From the NCBI RefSeq assembly GCF_001307155.1, contig NZ_CP012830.1:5702501-5766500 (forward strand): DNA of 64,000 nucleotides, read 5' to 3'. This document shows, piece by piece, positions 26,103-34,364 of this stretch. Positions within the stretch are counted from its first letter, which is position 1. Every line of letters starts with the position of its first letter. The DNA is from Pseudomonas fluorescens (GTDB lineage Bacteria; Pseudomonadota; Gammaproteobacteria; Pseudomonadales; Pseudomonadaceae). A program made the position numbers and the translations under genes. The notes beneath the pieces are model-generated. The model did no database searches. It had not been told where the DNA came from and worked only from the letters and a program-made list of their open reading frames with translations.

Positions 26103-27529
26103 GCAATAGCGTCGCCACCGGCGAGCCACCTGAAGCCGTCCGTCTCATCATCAAGATTTATGCCTGCCTGCTGCTCGCAGGGTTTGCGTTCATTCCGGCC
26201 TACCTGATTAGCTACTTGTACTTCTTTCAGGACCCCACCCTTCTATTCGAGAACCACGCGTTCCATATCATTGCGATCACGGCAGCCACCCTGGAAGGCT
26301 TGTTTGTGACTTACGTGACGTGGCGCTGCTATCAGTCATCGGGAGAGCCGCTGCTGCGATGGATGACGCTTGGTTTTCTCGGTTTTGTACTGATCTATGC
26401 ATTGCATGGTGCGTTCACCGGGCTCGCACATCACAATATCTGGCTCTTCCTGCTTTATGGACCGGCCTCTCGACTGGTCATGTCGATACTGCTGCTGGTC
26501 GGAATGCTGTCGTACCACCGCCCACCTGATGCTGCGGACCGCCGAATGCAGCCCCGCCGGTGGTTGACCTGGATAGGACTGTTCCTGCTGGTTGACCTGG
26601 TAGTGGCGTTCGTCGCGAACTCGTCAATCGCCGGCGAACTTGCGGTGCGCCTTTCGCTGGAAGGTGGCGCCCTGGTTCTATCCACATTGAACGTGGCAAT
26701 GCTCCTGTTGCGCCGAATCCGTTCGCAGCTGATGGTGATTTTTGTCATCTCGGTCACGGCGTTCGCGTTGTCATCTCTTGCATTCATCCTTGGACGTCCC
26801 TGGAACCACATGTGGTGGCTCGCCCATGCGATCTTCGCCGCTGGATTCTTCCTGTTGAGCTATGGGGTAGTACAAGCGTTCCTCACCACGCGGTCCTTCT
26901 CGACAATTTACACCCAGGAGGAGCTGATGGTGCGTCTTGCCGAGGCTATGGAGTACACCGAAAACGCCCTGGTGGAGCTCCAGCGCACCAATCAGGAACT
27001 CGGACACCTTGCGGCGACCGATCCACTGACAGGCGCTGATAATCGGCGTCGGTTCATAGAGCGGGTCGAAGCCGAAATTGGCCGGACCAACCGTGGCGGT
27101 GAGCCGTTCTCCGTGTTGGCACTTGATCTGGACAATTTCAAGTCCATCAATGATCGCTTCGGGCATCAGGTTGGCGATGACATCCTGAAAGAGTTCGTGC
27201 AGAAATGCCTCGATTCGATCCGACCGTATGACGGTGTAGCCCGAGTGGGTGGGGAAGAATTCATGATACTGCTACCTCATACCTCACTAGAGGCCGCGCA
27301 TGTCATCGCCGAGCGTCTGCGAACCAGCGTTGCAAATACTTCTTTTAATAGCGGCTTCCAGCGGCTGACCATGGTCACCGTGAGCATCGGCATATCGCAA
27401 TCTGGCCGCGACGGCGACACCATCGAGGCCATTCTGCACGTAGCTGATCAACGCCTGTATCACGCGAAACACCAAGGCCGTAATCGTGTGGTCACTGCCA
27501 TCAAGACCAGCCTCCAACCGCTGCCCTGA
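26099..27529 (+). CDS. Membrane-bound diguanylate cyclase (GGDEF)
   Basis: Makes cyclic di-GMP from GTP. 476 aa: seven or so transmembrane helices in the first 265 residues form a sensory module, a short coiled linker (TQEELMVRLAEAMEYTENALVEL) leads to a GGDEF domain (about 310-470). The active-site motif is GGEEF near residue 384, so it should be active; RPYD five residues before it is a canonical inhibitory I-site for product feedback. GGAGGGAG precedes the ATG. Coupled to the 41-codon ORF upstream; there is no EAL domain. Confidence 0.92.
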   Translation: MSNSVATGEPPEAVRLIIKIYACLLLAGFAFIPAYLISYLYFFQDPTLLFENHAFHIIAITAATLEGLFVTYVTWRCYQSSGEPLLRWMTLGFLGFVLIYALHGAFTGLAHHNIWLFLLYGPASRLVMSILLLVGMLSYHRPPDAADRRMQPRRWLTWIGLFLLVDLVVAFVANSSIAGELAVRLSLEGGALVLSTLNVAMLLLRRIRSQLMVIFVISVTAFALSSLAFILGRPWNHMWWLAHAIFAAGFFLLSYGVVQAFLTTRSFSTIYTQEELMVRLAEAMEYTENALVELQRTNQELGHLAATDPLTGADNRRRFIERVEAEIGRTNRGGEPFSVLALDLDNFKSINDRFGHQVGDDILKEFVQKCLDSIRPYDGVARVGGEEFMILLPHTSLEAAHVIAERLRTSVANTSFNSGFQRLTMVTVSIGISQSGRDGDTIEAILHVADQRLYHAKHQGRNRVVTAIKTSLQPLP

Positions 27530-27569
27530 ACACCATAAGAATCATCACGAGCCTATTCGTTCTCTCGTA

Positions 27570-27609
27570 AATAACAGCCAGGTGCCTATAAGGCACCTTG
27601 GCTGTTATT
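27570..27609. terminator. Strong inverted repeat after the cyclase gene
   Basis: AATAACAGCC-A-GGTGCCT pairs with AGGCACC-TT-GGCTGTTATT around ATA; AT-rich ends would supply U runs in either direction. It lies 40 bases after the stop. The rest of 27530-27837 holds no gene. Confidence 0.7.
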
Positions 27610-27837
27610 AATGGAGCAAGCCATTACTCACGTTGAACTTGCAACGTATCCCAGGGAGTGGATACCGGGTGCTGCGACCGCTGTATGACGTTTTGCAAGT
27701 CAATCTGTGTCTAACACTCTCCCGTTGACCGCCCTACTATCGTTCGCTCCAGGTGCAAACCTCAGCGGTGGCGAAAACCGCTCGTATTGATTTAACGGAG
27801 CTTTCGATTCGTTATCTCATCCATTAGGAGTTACGCG

Positions 27838-28473
27838 ATGCCCGAACTGTCCAACCTGCTCGCCTACGGTCTGATCTCACTCGGCATGGTGCTGACTCCC
27901 GGCCCGAACATGATCTATCTCATCTCGCGGTCGATCTGCCAGGGACGAATGGCCGGACTGGTTTCTTTGGGCGGAGTGGCATTGGGTTTCGTCGTTTATA
28001 TGTTTTGCGCCGCATTGGGTATCACGGCCCTGGTCATGGCCGTTCCCTATGCGTATGACGCCCTGCGACTCGGCGGCGCGCTCTATCTGCTCTACCTGGC
28101 CTGGCAGGCGGTCAAGCCCGGCGGCCGTTCCCCGTTCCATGTGCGAGACCTGCCCAAGGATGGCCCGCGCAAGCTGTTCATGATGGGCTTTGTCACCAAC
28201 CTGCTGAATCCAAAAGTTGCAGTCATGTATTTGTCGCTGCTACCTCAGTTCATCGACCCCACCGACCACGGCAGCGTGCTGACGCAATCGATCGTGCTTG
28301 GCTTTACGCAGATCGTCATTAGCGTGAGCGTCAACGCGCTGATTGCCGTCATGGCTGGCTCCATCGCGACATTTCTCGCAGGCAGGCCCGTGTGGCAGAT
28401 CGTGCAACGCTGGCTGATGGGGACGGTCCTCGCGGGTTTGGCCGTACGCATGATCGTCGAAGGGCGGCGCTAA
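27838..28473 (+). CDS. LysE/RhtB-family amino-acid exporter
   Basis: 211-aa inner-membrane efflux protein with the family signature near the N-terminus (GMVLTPGPNMIYLISRSICQGRMAG), about six hydrophobic segments, and the conserved GFVTNLLNPKVAVMYLSLLPQF in the middle. RhtB-type members export amino acids such as homoserine or threonine; substrate not predictable here. AGGAG precedes ATG 27838. Confidence 0.9.
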   Translation: MPELSNLLAYGLISLGMVLTPGPNMIYLISRSICQGRMAGLVSLGGVALGFVVYMFCAALGITALVMAVPYAYDALRLGGALYLLYLAWQAVKPGGRSPFHVRDLPKDGPRKLFMMGFVTNLLNPKVAVMYLSLLPQFIDPTDHGSVLTQSIVLGFTQIVISVSVNALIAVMAGSIATFLAGRPVWQIVQRWLMGTVLAGLAVRMIVEGRR

Positions 28474-28559
28474 CCCCAATCGGCTAGCAGTAGCCCGTCG
28501 CTTATAGCTCGCCAATTTCGATACGATGGTGATACCAATGACCATCAGCGGACGATGCC

Positions 28560-28937
28560 GTGCCGGGATTATCTTTTGCCATCCGCGCTCTGTTTGCGGG
28601 CTGCCTACTCGTTGCAACAGCCAATCACCTGCATGCAGGCCTTACGCATGGGCTGCTCTGGGACTACGGATATGGTGACAGTACTCCATGGGCCAGTCGT
28701 TTGTTCTGGGGAGCGCTCACGTTTTTAGATCCTCTGGCCGCACTTTTGCTCTTCAGAAACCCCCGACCAGGCATCCTTTTCACGGCTGCAATCATCGTTG
28801 TGGACGTGATCCATAACACGTTCTATGTGGCGCTAAACCGACAATGGCTGGAGACGTTCTATATTTCGCAGACAGTGTTTTTGCTGGCAGTACTACTTCT
28901 AGCACCTGTTGCCTGGAAAAGTATCAAGCAGCACTGA
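28560..28937 (+). CDS. Four-helix membrane protein of unknown function
   Basis: 125 aa, mostly hydrophobic: segments about 5-25, 48-62, 70-90 and 100-117, with charged turns (RNPRPG, LNRQW). The only in-frame start after the last stop is GTG 28560, so the true start is uncertain. Not assigned to a named family. It marks roughly the end of the conserved chromosome before accessory DNA. Confidence 0.6.
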   Translation: MPGLSFAIRALFAGCLLVATANHLHAGLTHGLLWDYGYGDSTPWASRLFWGALTFLDPLAALLLFRNPRPGILFTAAIIVVDVIHNTFYVALNRQWLETFYISQTVFLLAVLLLAPVAWKSIKQH

Positions 28938-28965
28938 AGCCACGAGCGATAGAGAATGCCTCCGG

Positions 28966-29086
28966 TACGAATCCCCAGTAACCTCCCGCCAATCACGGAC
29001 AGTAGCCTCCTGCCCCTAGGCAACGGATTCCCCCATTCCTTTGCCTGCCGGCCCAGGGACCAGGATTTCACCCATATCGGCGCGGA
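28966..29086 (+). repeat. Dispersed upstream repeat, copy A
   Basis: About 120 bases beginning TACGAATCCCCAGTAAC and ending ATATCGGCGCGGA. It aligns without large gaps to 55239-55358 (same orientation) and, like that copy, stands just before a small ORF with its own SD. Possibly a shared leader or promoter module. Confidence 0.75.
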
Positions 29087-29160
29087 CAGGATCCTGGAGG
29101 TCGAGTCTGGTTTGCGTCCTGAGCGACCAGCACCTGATCACAGGTTTGAGGACTACAGCA

Positions 29161-29364
29161 ATGCCGAAGAAACAGCAGGAAAATAAAGCAGCGGCGACCG
29201 CAGCTGAAATTGAGCGCTCTATCCAGGCGCTGAACAAGATGGCTGAACGCCTGTGGGGGGATGGCCGGGAAGCTGAGGCGAAAGCCCTTCTCGATGCCTT
29301 GAATGCGTTAAATCGGGCGCTGGATCGGATCAGGATTGGTGAGAGCCGTAAGACACTCCATTGA
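29161..29364 (+). CDS. Small helical protein of unknown function
   Basis: 67 aa, lysine- and alanine-rich, probably all helix (AAEIERSIQALNKMAERLWGDGREAEAKALLDAL). GAGGA lies ten bases before ATG 29161; the longer frame to 29041 runs through repeat copy A. Follows the 120-base repeat at 28966. Confidence 0.55.
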   Translation: MPKKQQENKAAATAAEIERSIQALNKMAERLWGDGREAEAKALLDALNALNRALDRIRIGESRKTLH

Positions 29365-29496
29365 GCCCCTGTAAAGGCTGGATAGCGATTCCATCACCTC
29401 AAGAGGATATAGCGTTCGCCCTGCGCATATGACCTTGCCATCCTTGGACCGGTAAAGAGTCATATGGCCGGGCGAACAGCTGAAACGATACACCAA
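29308..29496 (-). CDS. Possible small protein, antisense-overlapping
   Basis: 62 codons starting at TTG or the following GTG, with protein-like composition (GHMTLYRSKDGKVICAG). Its last 57 bases overlap the end of the small plus-strand gene. No family recognised; it may be a gene remnant. Confidence 0.3.
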   Translation of the reverse strand: MVYRFSCSPGHMTLYRSKDGKVICAGRTLYPLEVMESLSSLYRGSMECLTALTNPDPIQRPI

Positions 29497-29620
29497 CTGA
29501 TCTGGGCCTTCAAAGCATCATATATGGCCAGCCAGTGAAAGGTCGGCCTACGCAAATGACTGCCAACCTAAATAATGTAAGGATCGTTGTATGTGATGTC
29601 TGCCTGGGGCATTCTTCGCG

Positions 29621-29845
29621 ATGCAAATCTACATGGACGGTAACATTTGATGCGCTCCTCACTCATGGACGTGCTTATCCCCTGCGCCTGCACGCTCGAT
29701 ACCCTGCGTCGAAATCGCCTGGCAGGCGTTACTGGCCTGCCGTCCCATGCGCGAAAACCACCAAGCACTGTTCAACTCTATGGATGAATGCTGGCGTTTT
29801 TTCCGACGCGCCCACCGACCACTATTACCCCATTTGAAACCTTGA
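29621..29845 (+). pseudogene. Decayed small gene before the PAAR remnant
   Basis: The frame from ATG 29621 hits TGA after nine codons, but in the same frame 29651-29845 continues as protein-like sequence ending EIAWQALLACRPMRENHQA and DECWRFFRRAHRPLLPHLKP. One stop mutation therefore seems to have broken it. Family not recognised. It sits immediately upstream of the PAAR start, where T6SS adaptor or chaperone genes are often found. Confidence 0.4.
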
Positions 29846-29858
29846 AAAGGAACTTCTC

Positions 29859-30156
29859 ATGAGTGGCAAACCGGCTGCCCGAATGACAGCCCCCCACCCA
29901 TTGACCGCTTCCCGGAAGCGCTCCGTTAAAGCAATTTGATTGCAGTTGAACTGCTGCGCAACGTGAATGCAATCGAACCGTTAATCAGTGGAGACTTAAA
30001 AGTTGCAGTGGAAAAAGTCTCGAAAAATGGGAAGCCTTACCCATGAGCCCAGGCTTGGCGAATCGGCCAGTCAAAGAAAAACCATCGGGCCAACCATATA
30101 CTGAGTACGGTGAAGTAGAAAAAATATATAAAAACTTTGGCGGTACCGTTAAATGA
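29859..30156 (+). pseudogene. Remnant of a PAAR-domain T6SS effector
   Basis: AAGGAAC precedes an ATG opening MSGKPAARMT, the characteristic start of Pseudomonas PAAR spike proteins; the frame then dies after 26 codons. About 29940-30036 reads as AVELLRNVNAIEPLISGDLK in one frame, and 30043-30156 as SGQPYTEYGEVEKIYKNFGG in another, which resembles the C-terminal end of a toxin domain. The final TGA overlaps the ATG of the next gene. Interpretation: a PAAR-toxin gene collapsed by a large internal deletion plus a frameshift. The N-terminal motif and the coupling are seen; the effector identity is inferred. Confidence 0.5.
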
Positions 30157-30494
30157 AGCTGCAAACATTCCTCATCAGCCTTTTTTGCTGCACCAGTTTT
30201 TTTGCCAACGCAACGGACGCCCCTATAAAAGAGGGAATGTCCTTTCTAAATGCCAGAAAAGTATTAATTCAAAATGGCTGGAAGCCGAACCCAACCTATA
30301 CAGGTGAGTTTGGGGTCGAAAACATCATCATGAGAAAAGGTTTCAAAGAGATCGAATCCTGCACGGAGGGCATCCGGTACTGCAGCTTCAATTACATCAA
30401 GAATGGAACCTGCCTTGGTGTGGGAACTGTCGGCGAAAAGATTAAAGAAATGAAGATTTACTCCTGGAACTTTAAATGTCCGGAGAAGGATTGA
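30153..30494 (+). CDS. Secreted protein, candidate immunity protein (copy 1)
   Basis: 113 aa with a signal peptide (to about FFANA) and a small mature domain containing GMSFLNARKVLIQNGWKPN and several cysteines (SCTEGIRYCSF, FKCPEKD). Its ATG overlaps the stop of the effector remnant, the usual arrangement for toxin-immunity pairs, and its periplasmic location would suit protection against a cell-wall or membrane effector. The next gene is a diverged copy. Low GC suggests acquisition. Function inferred from context. Confidence 0.65.
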   Translation: MKLQTFLISLFCCTSFFANATDAPIKEGMSFLNARKVLIQNGWKPNPTYTGEFGVENIIMRKGFKEIESCTEGIRYCSFNYIKNGTCLGVGTVGEKIKEMKIYSWNFKCPEKD

Positions 30495-30505
30495 GGGCTG
30501 GCGCC

Positions 30506-30889
30506 ATGTCACGAGATAGATGCACTAATGTCAGCCCTGCTACTTTTAGGGTCTTGCCAATTGCTTGCATTGTGCTTTGTTGCGTTAGCATTTTTGCGAA
30601 CGCAACAGATGTGCCAATTAAAAAAGGAATGCCATTCTTAAGTGCACGAAAGGTATTGATTAAACATGGCTGGAAGCCAAATTTAACGAACGTGATGGAA
30701 CCGGGCGGCGTTATGAAAACACTTAGAGATATGGGCATTAGTGAAGTCGAAAGATGCACCGAGGGAGTTCAATACTGCGAGTTTAATTACAGAAAAAATA
30801 AAACTTTCCTAGTTGTCAGCACTACTGGCGAAGAGGTAAAAAACATGATAGTTGATGATTGGGGCTTCAAGTGCCCCGAAGCGGAGTAA
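30506..30889 (+). CDS. Secreted protein, candidate immunity protein (copy 2)
   Basis: 127 aa from ATG 30506 (an upstream ATG at 30476 overlaps the previous gene). It has a hydrophobic signal region (VLPIACIVLCCVSIFANA), then GMPFLSARKVLIKHGWKPN, RCTEGVQYCEFNYRKN and WGFKCPEAE, matching copy 1 across the whole mature domain. Tandem immunity paralogs are common where cells defend against variants of one toxin. Confidence 0.62.
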   Translation: MSRDRCTNVSPATFRVLPIACIVLCCVSIFANATDVPIKKGMPFLSARKVLIKHGWKPNLTNVMEPGGVMKTLRDMGISEVERCTEGVQYCEFNYRKNKTFLVVSTTGEEVKNMIVDDWGFKCPEAE

Positions 30890-30978
30890 GGGCTGGCACT
30901 AAGTCCGCGCCACAAAGCTTAGACCAGCCAGGAATACACCTCCCACCCCACTGTCGCATCCGCTCACGGAGGGCGATA

Positions 30979-31209
30979 TCAGGCCAGCTTCATCAGCGCT
31001 CCAGAGACATTATCTCTGGCTTGCCGCAACTCGCTCGCATCCTGATTCAGGCGATGGACCACGCCCAGCAGCCGCTGGCGCAGCACTTCGTCACCAAGCT
31101 GATCAATGGCCCGCATGACATCAAGTGCTGCGGCCTCATTATTGGCTGCTGCAGCGTCCAGTGTTTTACGCAGGTTTCGTGCTGATCGGTTCACTTCAGT
31201 AGCCCTCAT
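30979..31209 (-). CDS. Small helical protein of unknown function
   Basis: 76 aa, almost entirely amphipathic helix (VNRSARNLRKTLDAAAANNE, DEVLRQRLLGVVHRLNQD), ATG at 31209 without a clear SD. It could be a small phage or plasmid-type regulator; no domain recognised. The surrounding 30890-31347 region shows nothing else. Confidence 0.45.
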   Translation of the reverse strand: MRATEVNRSARNLRKTLDAAAANNEAAALDVMRAIDQLGDEVLRQRLLGVVHRLNQDASELRQARDNVSGALMKLA

Positions 31210-31347
31210 GAATCAGGCCAGCACTCTATAACAGCAATGTTTCTTTTTAATTTCAGTCGTTTAGCTTTGGATGAGCGGCACCTGACTGGAAATGCCCCAA
31301 TGGCCGGAATCATTGGGTTGTCGCCAGCGGTCCAGAACACTACATGT

Positions 31348-31968
31348 TCATACTACCCCGGCCATTTTGCATCGCTGAGATGTAGTAAATAGATCGCGGC
31401 CCAGGGCCCGCGCGACGTCCAGATGAACAGTCGGATCCTGCGTTTCCGATTCGAGCAGGAGCTCGGAGGTCACGACACATGCGCCGCAATAGTCAAAGAT
31501 CCCATGGTCAATCTGCGTCTTCATCGCGTTGGCATAACCGTGCCGTTCATAGGTTCCCCCGTCTGCGCCACCAATACCGACAAGATGAACTCGTAGGTGG
31601 CGAAGCTTCTTCACCAGCTTCGCATCAGAACTGAAGTCGAACGCCCAACCATTGGCGAACACACGATCGATCCATCCCTTGAGTAGTGCCGGCATAGACC
31701 ACCAATAAACGGGATACACCAACACAAGGGTATCGGCGCGATCAATTCTCGCCTGCTCGGCAGCAACATCGGCCGGCGGTGGCCCTTCCCTGTGATGTAC
31801 AGCGAGATCAGCCGCGGAGAACCGCGGATCGAAACCTTCCTCGGAGAGATCCGCGATTTCGAAAGAGTTGCCTGCGTCAGCCAAGGATAGGCCCTCGGCG
31901 ACATGCGCAGCGATGCTGTGACTGAGCGACCTTGGATCATGATGAGCAACAACGATAAGCGCGTGCAT
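31348..31968 (-). CDS. Flavodoxin-fold NAD(P)H:quinone oxidoreductase
   Basis: 206 aa, Flavodoxin_2 family (NQO/MdaB-like FMN or FAD reductases). FMN phosphate loop region IVVAHHDPRSLSHSIA at the N-terminus and YPVYWWSMPALLKGWIDRVFANGWAF in the middle are diagnostic. It would reduce quinones or electrophiles with two electrons. Divergent from a TetR gene with a 92-base shared control region, so the TetR protein probably regulates it in response to such compounds. Confidence 0.9.
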   Translation of the reverse strand: MHALIVVAHHDPRSLSHSIAAHVAEGLSLADAGNSFEIADLSEEGFDPRFSAADLAVHHREGPPPADVAAEQARIDRADTLVLVYPVYWWSMPALLKGWIDRVFANGWAFDFSSDAKLVKKLRHLRVHLVGIGGADGGTYERHGYANAMKTQIDHGIFDYCGACVVTSELLLESETQDPTVHLDVARALGRDLFTTSQRCKMAGVV

Positions 31969-32010
31969 GTCGAAAACTCCTGCTACTGATTGAGGGCAAA
32001 AGGCGAAGCT

Positions 32011-32057
32011 TATATACTTTTAGTAAGTTACTATCTTTAAGTTACTTTTGGTATATA
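32011..32057. promoter_or_regulatory. Candidate TetR operator in the divergent promoter
   Basis: Inverted arms TATATAC (32011) and GTATATA (32051) enclose AGTAAGTTACT and an AAGTTACTTTT element. The AT-rich near-palindromes stand out from the surroundings and overlap the expected promoters of both genes. Confidence 0.55.
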
Positions 32058-32060
32058 GTC

Positions 32061-32708
32061 ATGTCAAGCGCCGAAAATAGAGAGCAGGTCTCCAGCACGC
32101 AGCCACGTCGTCGCCTGTCTAGAGAGGAAAGACAGCGTCAGCTTTTGGATGTCGCATGGCGATTGGTTCGAGAAGAAGGCACGGAAGCACTGACGCTTGG
32201 ACGGCTTGCCGAGCAGGCCGGAGTTACAAAACCCGTCGTTTACGACCATTTCGGCACAAGGCCTGGACTGCTCGCGGCGCTCTATCAGGAGTTCGATGCA
32301 CGCCAGACAACGCTTATGGACGCCGCGCTCCAAGCGAGTGAATCTACGTTAGTGAGCAGGGCTGCTGTCATCGCATCGTCTTACGTCGACTGCGTGCTTC
32401 TCCAGGGCAATGAGATACCTGGCGTGATAGCGGCGCTGGCCAGTTCACCGGAGCTCGAAAAGATCAAGCGTGATTACGAAGTGATCTTCATGAATAAGTG
32501 CCGAATCGCCCTGGCCCCTTTTGCCAGGGCAGGAGATATTGCGCCTGCAGGTCTTCGGGCAATGCTTGGCGCGGCCGAGGCTCTATCCCATGCCGCTGCG
32601 ACCGGAGAAATCACGCCCGCCCAAGCGCAGGACGAACTCTTCGAAACGATCATCGCAATGGTTGATCGAAGCGCGCGCGGCAAGGCTGATCACGTCGCCG
32701 ATGCGTAG
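32061..32708 (+). CDS. TetR-family transcriptional regulator
   Basis: 215 aa. N-terminal helix-turn-helix: ALTLGRLAEQAGVTKPVVYDHFGTR (about residues 45-70), then a helical ligand-binding domain (DUF4073-like tail not certain). Divergent from the quinone reductase; a palindromic site lies between them, so it most likely represses both itself and the reductase. Confidence 0.9.
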   Translation: MSSAENREQVSSTQPRRRLSREERQRQLLDVAWRLVREEGTEALTLGRLAEQAGVTKPVVYDHFGTRPGLLAALYQEFDARQTTLMDAALQASESTLVSRAAVIASSYVDCVLLQGNEIPGVIAALASSPELEKIKRDYEVIFMNKCRIALAPFARAGDIAPAGLRAMLGAAEALSHAAATGEITPAQAQDELFETIIAMVDRSARGKADHVADA

Positions 32709-32745
32709 CGATGTCGGCCCCACAGGAACACATCCCAGAAACAAC

Positions 32746-32771
32746 AAAGCCCAGCACTAAACTGGGCTTTT
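32746..32771. terminator. Bidirectional stem-loop terminator
   Basis: AAAGCCCAG / CTGGGCTTT around CACTAAA, followed by TTC. Nearly the same stem recurs at 52076, 54063 and 54858 in the prophage cargo region, which ties this stretch to the same phage family. Confidence 0.8.
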
Positions 32772-32790
32772 TCACATCAGGAACGACGCC

Positions 32791-32898
32791 TTACTTGCTC
32801 TGGCTCCAGATCACGGCCTGGGCCACGACGATGTGCGAGCCGTTGAATGTTGCAGCTAGAGAACCATAAAGTTGATAGCCCAGCGCGAGCCCACTATC
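32791..32898 (-). pseudogene. 3' remnant of a phage-type gene
   Basis: In one minus frame 32898-32791 reads as GYQLYGSLAATF then GSHIVVAQAVIWSQSK followed by TAA, with strongly G/C-biased third positions, so it was once translated. Its 5' part is lost into the neighbouring holin remnant. It ends just before the terminator stem. Confidence 0.4.
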
Positions 32899-33183
32899 CC
32901 GGCGAAGACAACAACGCAGAGTGAACCATACAGAAAGCCGCTGAAGTCTGCGGTCTTGGTCCAGGCTCTGCCCAGCAGCTCAGCAGCACCGAAGCCACCA
33001 CCAATCCAGCCAGCCAGCCACCAGGTAACCCAATCGGCGTAGCGATGTCATGTCCTTGGCGAACACGACGTAAAAGAAAGCCCCGACCAATACGGCCAGG
33101 TCAATCTGGGGGAATGCAACGCCAGCGCCAACGCCGCTAAGTACGCCAGCTAATGCCAGGGCGCCGGTACTCGGCTCGGCCAT
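32856..33183 (-). pseudogene. Phage holin-like protein, frameshifted
   Basis: GGAGTAACACCT precedes ATG 33183. The reading starts MAEPSTGALALAGVLSGVGA with hydrophobic helices (VLVGAFFYVVFA) as in small phage holins, but stops at 32980. A threefold AGCC tandem (33008-33019) carries one extra unit: removing four bases restores an open frame to TAG 32856 through GFGAAELLGRAW and the hydrophobic FLYGSLCVVVFAGIV. The intact product would be 107 aa with three membrane segments. Confidence 0.6.
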
Positions 33184-33311
33184 AGGTGTTACTCCAGAAA
33201 TGAAAAAAACCAGCGAATACTGAGGCCCTGAATAGGTGCGAATTTGCAGCGCACGAGGTATAACACCGGCCGAATATTCATCGAAAAAAAACGAAATACG
33301 CGGATCGAAAT

Positions 33312-33665
33312 ATGAAGGGAAGTAGAGCTTTCTCAATGTTAATCGCAGCAACCTTTCTCTTCTTGCAGGGATGCGAAAATAAAGAGGAACACATATTCCA
33401 ACTGACTCGATGTGGTTTAGCTGCCGGTTTGGACGTCCATTCCGATCCATCTGTGGTAACCCGATCTGCCGAAGCAGTGGGGCTGTACGGGCGAGAGCAC
33501 GGAATCAAAATGAGTTTTGAAGAGATGACCGTTATCACAGACAAGATAACAAAAGAAATAATGGGTGCCCCTGAATCCCCAGTGCAAGAGTGGGATGATC
33601 GAGCAAAAAAAATCGCAGAGTCCGATTTTTGTAAAAAGTACCTAAGCAGTTTGTATTCGAAATAG
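33312..33665 (+). CDS. Small lipoprotein of unknown function
   Basis: 117 aa with a lipobox FLQGC (Cys 21) after a hydrophobic stretch, so it should be lipid-anchored; mature part charged with three cysteines. The start may be ATG 33312 or ATG 33336 (the latter gives a tighter signal peptide and AGAG upstream). AT-rich. Lies in the phage-remnant region and could be a cargo gene. Confidence 0.6.
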   Translation: MKGSRAFSMLIAATFLFLQGCENKEEHIFQLTRCGLAAGLDVHSDPSVVTRSAEAVGLYGREHGIKMSFEEMTVITDKITKEIMGAPESPVQEWDDRAKKIAESDFCKKYLSSLYSK

Positions 33666-33845
33666 CTGCGCGGTCTTCCCGCTGCCTGCCAAAGCCCTTC
33701 ACTGCGCCGATCCCCGATCCAGTCTCGCACCAACCGTAAGCGTTGGAGTGCGGGGTGCGCGAACAGCCGTGCTGGCTGCAGTGTAAATTTTAGGCAATAA
33801 AAAAAACCGGCGCAGTAACCAGGTTTCTCTTAAAGGCAGGACCAT

Positions 33846-34205
33846 CTACTCGCGTTTTCTTGCCGCGATCTGCCAAATTTTCAACGACATCAAAGCCATT
33901 AATGCGCCAACCGTACCAGCGAATATACCAATCTGAAGATATACCGAGGGGCCGAACTCGCACATGTTCGTTGGGGTAGCAAAACGAATAATGCAAGGTT
34001 CAGGAAACAACATTAGCCAAGCATGCGGTAGACAAGTTATGCAAAAAAAACCGATAACAAAAAGCCCGCACAGCCACCAACCGGAAATGTTTTTAAGCTT
34101 TCTGTGGAGGATGCTCAAAGTAATGACCAAGGCAAACGACAAAAGCCCTGGCACAAGAAACGCGTCGAAAAATAATCGATGAAGCTGTTGGGTTGGCGTA
34201 TCCAT
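33846..34205 (-). CDS. Small membrane protein of unknown function
   Basis: 119 aa with three or four transmembrane helices (about 13-33, 43-63, 88-108) and cysteines in the loop CLPHAW and PEPCIIR. TGAGGTGAC precedes ATG 34205. AT-rich relative to the chromosome; no family recognised. Confidence 0.55.
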   Translation of the reverse strand: MDTPTQQLHRLFFDAFLVPGLLSFALVITLSILHRKLKNISGWWLCGLFVIGFFCITCLPHAWLMLFPEPCIIRFATPTNMCEFGPSVYLQIGIFAGTVGALMALMSLKIWQIAARKRE

Positions 34206-34364
34206 GTCACCTCAGCAAAAAAACCAGCACTAGCGCTCTGAGCCTCGGCCATGAGGAGCGCTGGACCTCATACAGTGTGCCGATTCAAACCACCCGGGCA
34301 CAGGGCTGTACGCCGCATATTGTAGATACCCGACATTTTCTTGCAAGTAGCGATTGGCAGGCAG

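Noticed and set aside
29535..29837. 100-codon plus-strand open frame
   Set aside because: Overlaps the better reading in another frame that ends in a protein-like stretch; no SD.
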